Positions 58,092-64,000 of a DNA stretch of 64,000 nt are shown here, one piece after another (the first letter of the stretch is position 1; the number at the start of each line of letters is the position of its first letter). Position numbers and translations under genes: made by a program. The stretch is from assembly GCA_013151035.1 (NCBI GenBank), contig JAADJB010000023.1, positions 1 to 64,000 of the forward strand, written 5' to 3'. A model generated the notes under the pieces. That model ran no database searches, was not told where the DNA came from, and was given only the letters and a program-made list of their open reading frames with translations. This stretch comes from Gammaproteobacteria bacterium. GTDB lineage: Bacteria; Pseudomonadota; Gammaproteobacteria; JAADJB01.

Positions 58092-59051
58092 TCAGTTCAC
58101 CCTCTCTATCGCGTTATCCATAGCGCTCAATAAAATTTTCCACACCAGCTCATCAAACCCCATACCGGTCTGACATGCCGCCATCGGTACCAGACTATGA
58201 TCGGTCAAGCCAGGCACGGTATTAACCTCGATCAACCAGGGCTGCGCCTGTTTATCCAGCATAAAATCAACCCGCCCCCAACCCTCTGCACCAAGCACCT
58301 GAAAGGCCTGTCGGGCGATAACAACTAACAACTGCTCCTGTTGCGGCGGCAAACCACAAGGACATTGATACTCAGTAGAGTCCGACAGATACTTGGCATC
58401 AAAATCATAAAACTCATGGGGTGTTAGCAAACGAATCAATGGCAGATTCTCACCCGCTAGAATCGCCAGAGTATATTCATCGCCTTCAACCCAGCACTCC
58501 AACAGGATTTCATGGTCATAACGAAACGCCAATAAACAAGCTGTCTCCAGTTCATCTTTATCATTGACCTTGGTCATACCAATACTGGAACCTTCATGTG
58601 CCGGCTTGACGATGAGGGGTAGCCCCAGATTATCCACCAGGGCCGATGAATCAATCTCATCACCTTGCTGTAAACGAACAAACTCCGGAGTTGGCAGGCC
58701 TTCCGCCATCCATACCTGTTTGCTACGGACTTTATCCATTGCCAGCGCTGAGGCCAGCACATGGCTACCGGTATAAGGGAGACCTAATGTCTCCAGCAAA
58801 CCCTGTATAACGCCATCCTCACCACCACGCCCATGCAGGGCAATAAAGACCCGTGTAAACGCTTCACCCACCAGGGTCTGCACAAAACCCTGATCAGCAC
58901 TATCAATAGCATGCGCATCCACCTTTAAACGCAACAACGCATCGAGCACCGCCTGCCCACTCTTTAATGAGATGTCACGCTCCGCTGAACGCCCACCCAT
59001 CAACACGGCAACCTTACCAGCGCGATCAATATCCTGTGCCATCAACTGCAT
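58092..59051 (-). CDS. ddlB: D-alanine-D-alanine ligase DdlB
   Basis: An ATP-grasp ligase that supplies the D-Ala-D-Ala dipeptide for UDP-MurNAc-pentapeptide. It has KVAVLMGGRSAERDISL, HGRGGEDGVIQG and the C-terminal WGRVDFMLD / LIEVNTVPGLTDHSLVP motifs. 319 residues. The start overlaps the murB stop by about 10 bases, and MAQDID (59042) is an alternative start. Confidence 0.97.
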   Translation of the reverse strand: MQLMAQDIDRAGKVAVLMGGRSAERDISLKSGQAVLDALLRLKVDAHAIDSADQGFVQTLVGEAFTRVFIALHGRGGEDGVIQGLLETLGLPYTGSHVLASALAMDKVRSKQVWMAEGLPTPEFVRLQQGDEIDSSALVDNLGLPLIVKPAHEGSSIGMTKVNDKDELETACLLAFRYDHEILLECWVEGDEYTLAILAGENLPLIRLLTPHEFYDFDAKYLSDSTEYQCPCGLPPQQEQLLVVIARQAFQVLGAEGWGRVDFMLDKQAQPWLIEVNTVPGLTDHSLVPMAACQTGMGFDELVWKILLSAMDNAIERVN

Positions 59052-59941
59052 GAATCACCCACCACATGCACCTCGGGCATCAGGCATATACCATGCACCT
59101 GCTCAACCCTTTGCTGAATTTTGTGCATTAATAGCTCAATATCCAGCGCACTTGCATTACCACAATTAATAATAAAATTAGCATGCTTCTCTGACACACA
59201 AGCACCACCAATACAAACTCCTTTCATCCCGGCACTATCAATCAATTGTGCCGCATGGTGATGTTCCGGATTACGAAAGACCGAACCACAACTCGGTTGA
59301 TTAGTCGGCTGACTACTGGAACGCTGCTCTAGCAATTTTTTGATTCGCATTGATGCCTGCTCGGCATCACCAGGAGTCAACAGTAGATCTACCGATACAA
59401 ACCATTCCTGTGCTGGTCCTCGCACTGAACGGTAGGCCACCGCATATTCATCCGGTAAACGGGTATGCAGATTTCCGGCACGATCAATAGTCTCTACCGA
59501 CTTCACTCTGTCCCAGGTTTCTCCACCAAAGGCACCCGCATTCATTGCCAGCGCACCACCCATCGTGCCCGGTATACCCGCCAGAAATTCAAGCCCGGTC
59601 AACCCCTGCCGTGCGCCTTGTCTCGCCACTACCGCACAACTCGCACCGGCACCTGCGCGCAAGGTATTGTCAGCAACAAAACTCACCTCATTCATAACAC
59701 CATAAACAGCAATCACGACACCCTGAAAACCACCATCACGAACCAATACATTACTACCCAGCCCCAACCACATGACTGATTCATCTGACGGCAAGCCTTG
59801 TAAAAAAACAGCCAGATCCATCTGATCCTGTGGACGATAAAAACACCGTGCCGGCCCACCTACACGCCAACTGGTATGTGCTGACATGGGTTCATTCAGT
59901 AACAACTCACCCTGCAAATTTTTACTCTCCGCTACTATCAT
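59042..59941 (-). CDS. murB: UDP-N-acetylenolpyruvoylglucosamine reductase MurB
   Basis: A FAD-dependent reductase that makes UDP-MurNAc. I set the start at MIVAESKNL (59941), giving 299 residues. A longer frame would run antiparallel to no homologous sequence and overlap murC. FAD-binding THTSWRVGGPARCF-like start, GLGSNVLVRDGGFQG, and GIPGTMGGALAMNAGAFGGE are visible. A C-terminal catalytic Glu lies in PEVHVVGD. Type I MurB. The start overlaps the murC stop. Confidence 0.95.
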   Translation of the reverse strand: MIVAESKNLQGELLLNEPMSAHTSWRVGGPARCFYRPQDQMDLAVFLQGLPSDESVMWLGLGSNVLVRDGGFQGVVIAVYGVMNEVSFVADNTLRAGAGASCAVVARQGARQGLTGLEFLAGIPGTMGGALAMNAGAFGGETWDRVKSVETIDRAGNLHTRLPDEYAVAYRSVRGPAQEWFVSVDLLLTPGDAEQASMRIKKLLEQRSSSQPTNQPSCGSVFRNPEHHHAAQLIDSAGMKGVCIGGACVSEKHANFIINCGNASALDIELLMHKIQQRVEQVHGICLMPEVHVVGDSCS

Positions 59942-59942
59942 T

Positions 59943-61400
59943 TCATTGCACCCCAGGCTGTTCACAGCTTTCAACAAACCCGGCGGCCATGACACCGATA
60001 TTCCCCGCGCCCATAACCAACAACAGATCCTGATCCTGCAACAGATCCTGCAACACCGCTGGCACATCATCAACCGCTTCAACAAATACCGGATCAACAG
60101 CACCGCGCATCCGTATTGCACGACACAATGAACGTCCGTCAGCACCCGCAATCGGCACCTCACCGGCAGCGTATACCTCGGTCAATATCAATACATCTAT
60201 AACCGATAAAACCTGTGCAAAATCTTCAAATAATTCACGCGTACGGGTATAACGATGGGGTTGAAATACCGTCACAATACGTCGTTCAGGCCAACCCTCA
60301 CGCACCGCCTGCAAGGTGGCAGACAACTCACGGGGATGATGCGCATAGTCATCAATCATCAAGACCTTGCGCTGTCCCGAAAGAGTCAATTCACCATTCA
60401 TTTGAAAACGTCGGCTGATACCGGAAAAACGACTTAATCCACGCTGAATAGCCGCATCTGACACACCCAGTTCAAGCGCAATACTGACTGCCGCCAGGGC
60501 ATTCAGCACATTATGATTACCGGGCAGGTTCAACTTAACCGGAATACGATGATCATCATGGCTACGCAATACCGTAAAGTACATACAGGCACCTTGCTGA
60601 CGGATATCTATCGCACGCAGATCGGCATCCTCATGTTCAATACCATAGGTATGAACAGGCCGCGTCACCTGAGGCAACACCTCTTGCACTCCGACATCAT
60701 CCAGACACATCACTGCCAGACCATAAAAGGGAAGATGATGTAAAAACTCAACAAAGGTCTGACGCAGACGACCATAATCACCCTCATAGGTCTCCAGATG
60801 ATCGGCATCAATATTGGTGATTACCGCTAATACGGGCTGCAAATAAAGGAAGGAGGCATCACTCTCATCCGCTTCTGCAACCAGATATTTGCCGGTGCCC
60901 AGACGCGCATGACTGGCAATACTGTTCAAGCGACCACCAATAACAAAGGTCGGATCCAGGTCACCTTCTGCCAACAAACTGGCAACCAGACTGGTTGTTG
61001 TCGTCTTGCCATGTGTACCGGCGACCGCAATGCCGTAACGGAAACGCATCAACTCCGCCAACATCTCCGCCCGAGGCACAACCGGTATACGCCGTTCATG
61101 TGCCGCTTGTAGCTCCGGGTTATCCTCATTAATAGCGCTGGATACCACCACCACATCACTATTACAGACATTCTCACCAGCATGTCCCATAAACACCTGG
61201 GCACCGAGCTGTTGTAGATGCTGAATAACCGAATTACTGCGCAGATCCGAACCCGTCACCCGGTAGCCAAGATTGAGTAACACCTCGGCAATGCCGCTCA
61301 TACCCGCACCACCAATGCCGACAAAATGAACACAACGCGTACGTCCCATGGCATCGGCAATCACCGGACTTAGCGAGTCATTCAAGGTTTCATTACCCAT
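59943..61400 (-). CDS. murC: UDP-N-acetylmuramate--L-alanine ligase MurC
   Basis: It adds L-Ala to UDP-MurNAc. [19 protein letters not shown] (UDP-binding N-domain), P-loop [11 protein letters not shown] and [10 protein letters not shown] (ligase C-domain) are all visible. 485 residues. Stop overlaps the murB start and the start overlaps the murG end by 8 bases. Confidence 0.98.
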   Translation of the reverse strand: MGNETLNDSLSPVIADAMGRTRCVHFVGIGGAGMSGIAEVLLNLGYRVTGSDLRSNSVIQHLQQLGAQVFMGHAGENVCNSDVVVVSSAINEDNPELQAAHERRIPVVPRAEMLAELMRFRYGIAVAGTHGKTTTTSLVASLLAEGDLDPTFVIGGRLNSIASHARLGTGKYLVAEADESDASFLYLQPVLAVITNIDADHLETYEGDYGRLRQTFVEFLHHLPFYGLAVMCLDDVGVQEVLPQVTRPVHTYGIEHEDADLRAIDIRQQGACMYFTVLRSHDDHRIPVKLNLPGNHNVLNALAAVSIALELGVSDAAIQRGLSRFSGISRRFQMNGELTLSGQRKVLMIDDYAHHPRELSATLQAVREGWPERRIVTVFQPHRYTRTRELFEDFAQVLSVIDVLILTEVYAAGEVPIAGADGRSLCRAIRMRGAVDPVFVEAVDDVPAVLQDLLQDQDLLLVMGAGNIGVMAAGFVESCEQPGVQ

Positions 61401-62490
61401 TCAGCACCTCCCCGCCCAGCGAGCTGTTCTGCAAACAGACCGCAGCAATATTCTGTGTTGCCTGTAACTGTGCCAGCGACCTTGCCACACAAGCCATATT
61501 CACCAAAGCGGTTCGATCGGCAATAAAATCCGTCAACAGCTCGACAACCGTATCCACCTGAAAATCAGTCTGTGATAACAGAATGGCAGCACCTTCGTCA
61601 CTTAAATAATGGGCATTCGCGCTTTGATGATCATCCACGGCATAGGGATAAGGCACCAGAATTGATGCCACACCCACCGCCGCCAACTCAGCAATAGTCA
61701 AGGCACCTGCTCGACATACCACCACATCCGCCCACGCATAGGCGGCCGCCATATCATCAATAAAGGCATCAAGCTGCACCTCCAGCCCCTGTTTATGGTA
61801 GGCCTGTTGTGCCTCAACCAAACCACGACGACCAGCCTGATGTCGCACCTCACAGGCACATTGCTTAAACACCTTTGGCATAAGCTCATTCAAGACCTGT
61901 GCGCCCAGACTGCCGCCCAGAACCAAAACCCGCAACAGACCACTACGCTGTACCAATCGTTGCTGCGGTGGAGCAATCGCACTAATATCCGCACGCACAG
62001 GATTACCTAGACACAAGGTCTTTCTTGATGCCCGCAAACTTCCGGGGAAGGCCTCCAGCGCACGCGTTGCCAAGGGTCTCAACCAACGATTAGTCAGACC
62101 AGCAATACGGTTTTGCTCATGGATAACCAGCGGGTAACGCATCAACCATGCCATCAAGCCACCGGGGCCAGAGACAAACCCACCCATACCCAGCACCACG
62201 CGCGGACGTGTTTTATGTAGAATTCTTGCCGCCTCGATCAACGCCTTGAACAAAATAAAAGGCGCTATCAACATCTTGAAGATACCTTTACCACGCAGAC
62301 CAGATACATTAATCCAGTGCATCGGTATATTGGCCTGGGTAACAATGCCTGCCTCCATACCCTGGTGCGTCCCCATCCAGATCACCGGCACACCCAAACC
62401 CATCAACTCATGGGCAACTGCCAGCGCAGGAAACACATGTCCACCCGTACCACCTGCCATAATCAAAACCGGAGCATCACAATGTTTCAT
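61393..62490 (-). CDS. murG: Lipid II synthase glycosyltransferase MurG
   Basis: It transfers GlcNAc to lipid I on the inner face of the membrane. GT28 signature: [20 protein letters not shown] at the N-terminus. The donor-binding segment [17 protein letters not shown] lies near residue 255, followed by [10 protein letters not shown]. 365 residues. Overlaps ftsW by 4 bases. Confidence 0.97.
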   Translation of the reverse strand: MKHCDAPVLIMAGGTGGHVFPALAVAHELMGLGVPVIWMGTHQGMEAGIVTQANIPMHWINVSGLRGKGIFKMLIAPFILFKALIEAARILHKTRPRVVLGMGGFVSGPGGLMAWLMRYPLVIHEQNRIAGLTNRWLRPLATRALEAFPGSLRASRKTLCLGNPVRADISAIAPPQQRLVQRSGLLRVLVLGGSLGAQVLNELMPKVFKQCACEVRHQAGRRGLVEAQQAYHKQGLEVQLDAFIDDMAAAYAWADVVVCRAGALTIAELAAVGVASILVPYPYAVDDHQSANAHYLSDEGAAILLSQTDFQVDTVVELLTDFIADRTALVNMACVARSLAQLQATQNIAAVCLQNSSLGGEVLNG

Positions 62491-63701
62491 GTTCTTCTCC
62501 TGCGTCGCCGTACTGAGGGTTTTTTACTACCGGAACCCATGTTATCAAGACAACAACGCGTCTCATAATCAATACGCAGCAAGATAGCAATAGCCGCGCT
62601 CATCACAATCAGACTGCTACCACCGTAACTCATTAATGGCAGTGTTAAACCCTTGGTTGGCAAAATCCCCATGTTGACACCCATGTTGATCACACTCTGC
62701 ACCCCGATCCATACACCAATCCCGTAAGCCAGATAGCATGAGAAAACATCGCCCGCTTTTCTTGCAACCAGCGCGATTGAAAAGGCGCGCCAGACAATAA
62801 AGGCATACAAGGCAATAAGCACCAGCACACCCAACAATCCCATCTCTTCAGCATACACAGCAAAGACAAAATCGGTATGCGCCTCAGGCAAATAAAACAG
62901 CTTCTGAATACTGCCACCCAGACCAACACCAAACCACTCACCCCGGCCAATCGCGATCAGTGACTGGGTTAATTGAAAGCCGGTATCGAAAGGATCAGCC
63001 CAGGGATCAAGAAAACCCATAAAACGTCGCATACGATAAGGCGAAAATATCACCAGTAATGTCAGAACAGCCCCGACCAACATCAACAAGGCACCCATAA
63101 ACGGCAGCCGCACACCGGCAAGAAATATCATACTGATCACAGCAGCCAGCAATACCACCGTGGCACCAAAATCAGGCTCCATAATCAATAAAGCACAAGC
63201 CATTATTAATACCGCCATTGGCTTAATAAAACCCTGTAGGCTAGCTCGTACTTCATCTTCCTTGCGTACCAGATAACCTGCCAGATAGACCAGCAAAAAT
63301 AAACGTGCCGGCTCGGACACCTGTAGACTAAACAAGCCCATATTCATCCAGCGTTGACTACCATTAACCTCACGCCCGATACCCGGCACCAGCACCAATA
63401 GCAACAGACCCAGGGCAATAAATAAAAACGCCCGGTCATGTTTAAACCAGAAGGACATCCGCAGACGTAATACCGCAGCTCCAACCATCAGACCCAGCAC
63501 AGCAAACACCGCCTGCCTGGAAAAATAAAACCAGGGTTGTCCGACATGACGTTCCGAGATAGCCAATGAAGCCGATGCCACCATAACCACACCCAGGGTC
63601 AACAATGTAATCGCCACCAACAGCAAACGACAATCCAGCTGTGGACAACGCGCACCACTCGCAGTATCAAAAACAAACCGGCGTAGCAGGCGATCAATCA
63701 T
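62487..63701 (-). CDS. ftsW: Peptidoglycan glycosyltransferase FtsW
   Basis: A SEDS polymerase that acts at the septum with FtsI. Ten TM helices over 404 residues. It has the catalytic-region EPDFGATVVLL and the conserved SEPARLFLLVYLAGYL and GGSSL motifs. It overlaps murG and murD by 4 bases each. Confidence 0.96.
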   Translation of the reverse strand: MIDRLLRRFVFDTASGARCPQLDCRLLLVAITLLTLGVVMVASASLAISERHVGQPWFYFSRQAVFAVLGLMVGAAVLRLRMSFWFKHDRAFLFIALGLLLLVLVPGIGREVNGSQRWMNMGLFSLQVSEPARLFLLVYLAGYLVRKEDEVRASLQGFIKPMAVLIMACALLIMEPDFGATVVLLAAVISMIFLAGVRLPFMGALLMLVGAVLTLLVIFSPYRMRRFMGFLDPWADPFDTGFQLTQSLIAIGRGEWFGVGLGGSIQKLFYLPEAHTDFVFAVYAEEMGLLGVLVLIALYAFIVWRAFSIALVARKAGDVFSCYLAYGIGVWIGVQSVINMGVNMGILPTKGLTLPLMSYGGSSLIVMSAAIAILLRIDYETRCCLDNMGSGSKKPSVRRRRRRT

Positions 63702-64000
63702 GCCAATACACCTCGTACTGTTGTCACAAAGTCCTGGCCCCGTTCTTCATAACCGCTATACATATCAAAACTAGCGCAGGCAGGAGATAACAGCACGCCA
63801 TCCCCAGGCTGAGCCAGATCATTGGCACAACGAACCGCCTCTTGCATATCATTGACCCGAATAACCTTGACCACACTACCTAGTGCCGTTTCAATCAAGC
63901 CAGCATCCTCACCCATCAACAACAGCACGCGTACTTTATTCTTAACCACCTCACGCAAGGGTGAAAAATCAGCACCCTTGGCCTGACCACCGGCAATCAA
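63698..64000 (-). CDS. murD: UDP-N-acetylmuramoylalanine--D-glutamate ligase MurD, partial (3' end)
   Basis: Only the C-terminal 100 residues lie in the window. The gene continues past the right edge, so no start is seen. LIAGGQAKGADFSPL-like residues (here IAGGQAKGADFSPL) and LLSPACASFDMYSGYEERGQDF are the ligase C-domain signature. Order murD-ftsW-murG-murC is canonical dcw. Confidence 0.95.
   Translation of the reverse strand: MIAGGQAKGADFSPLREVVKNKVRVLLLMGEDAGLIETALGSVVKVIRVNDMQEAVRCANDLAQPGDGVLLSPACASFDMYSGYEERGQDFVTTVRGVLA

Noticed and set aside
59942-60163. The 5' extension of the murB frame with a Cys-rich segment ([19 protein letters not shown]).
   Set aside because: It reads through the murC 3' end in another frame. 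MurB homology starts at MIVAESKNL, directly after the murC stop.

Overview
The window is a chromosomal segment of a free-living, motile gammaproteobacterium of moderate GC. The evidence is gene order: fmdB-aspS-(nadA)-yebC-ruvCAB-ybgC-tolQRAB-pal-cpoB-queE-queC-tRNA-Lys, then pilSR / pilA / pilBCD-coaE-zapD, then Nudix-argJ-secA-M23-dciA-lpxC-ftsZAQ-ddlB-murBCG-ftsW-murD. This is the order found in Pseudomonas-like and sulfur-oxidiser-like Gammaproteobacteria. A PEP-CTERM tail of the VP-x-PAA-WLFGSGLLGL type and several REP-like families suggest an environmental lineage such as Chromatiales or Thiotrichales. Genus is not determinable from this sequence alone.

Layout: 1-1.9 kb is an AT-rich three-gene accessory operon (TIGR04255-like protein plus two unknowns), directly beyond the 3' end of tRNA-Lys. 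2-15.4 kb is one long minus-strand block: queuosine precursor genes, the Tol-Pal envelope machine, RuvABC, YebC, NadA, AspRS and an FmdB zinc ribbon. 15.5-17.3 kb is a divergent Atm1-type ABC exporter. 17.3-18.3 kb is a repeat-dense junkyard with a broken PEP-CTERM gene. 18.3-23 kb holds PilZ-MotB-MotA and a chemoreceptor. 23-28.7 kb holds ClpB (sigma-32 promoter), a sensor kinase and a ZIP transporter. 29-35.9 kb holds PgeF, RluD, BamD, GlnB, glutamine-dependent NadE and SucDC. 36-44.6 kb is the type IV pilus regulon (PilS/PilR, sigma-54 pilA promoter, PilA, PilBCD) and CoaE. 44.7-53.8 kb holds a MITE-like element, ZapD, a Deg-type protease, Nudix-ThiE, ArgJ, SecA, an M23 peptidase and DciA. 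53.8-64 kb is LpxC plus the dcw division/peptidoglycan cluster, cut off in murD.

The most unusual signal is a dispersed intergenic repeat, with five full copies (about 8.87, 10.18, 28.8, 33.7 and 49.4 kb), one divergent copy (18.04 kb) and one half copy (30.76 kb). Each copy is a 31-34 bp long stem enclosing two or more small hairpins. Arm sequences differ between copies but stay complementary within each copy, and the small hairpins show paired substitutions. Mismatches within the long stems are mostly G.U-compatible on the plus strand. On that strand nearly every hairpin loop carries an NGGA motif resembling the CsrA/RsmA binding consensus. This suggests a structured RNA element, possibly a CsrA-binding module, not yet assigned by me to any named family.

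Other second-look items are a MotB with six 15-residue tandem repeats in its periplasmic linker, a MITE whose inverted repeat seems to supply the zapD ribosome binding site, a signal-less Deg protease where yacG usually sits, and a 150-bp duplicated palindromic element flanking a frameshifted PEP-CTERM remnant.
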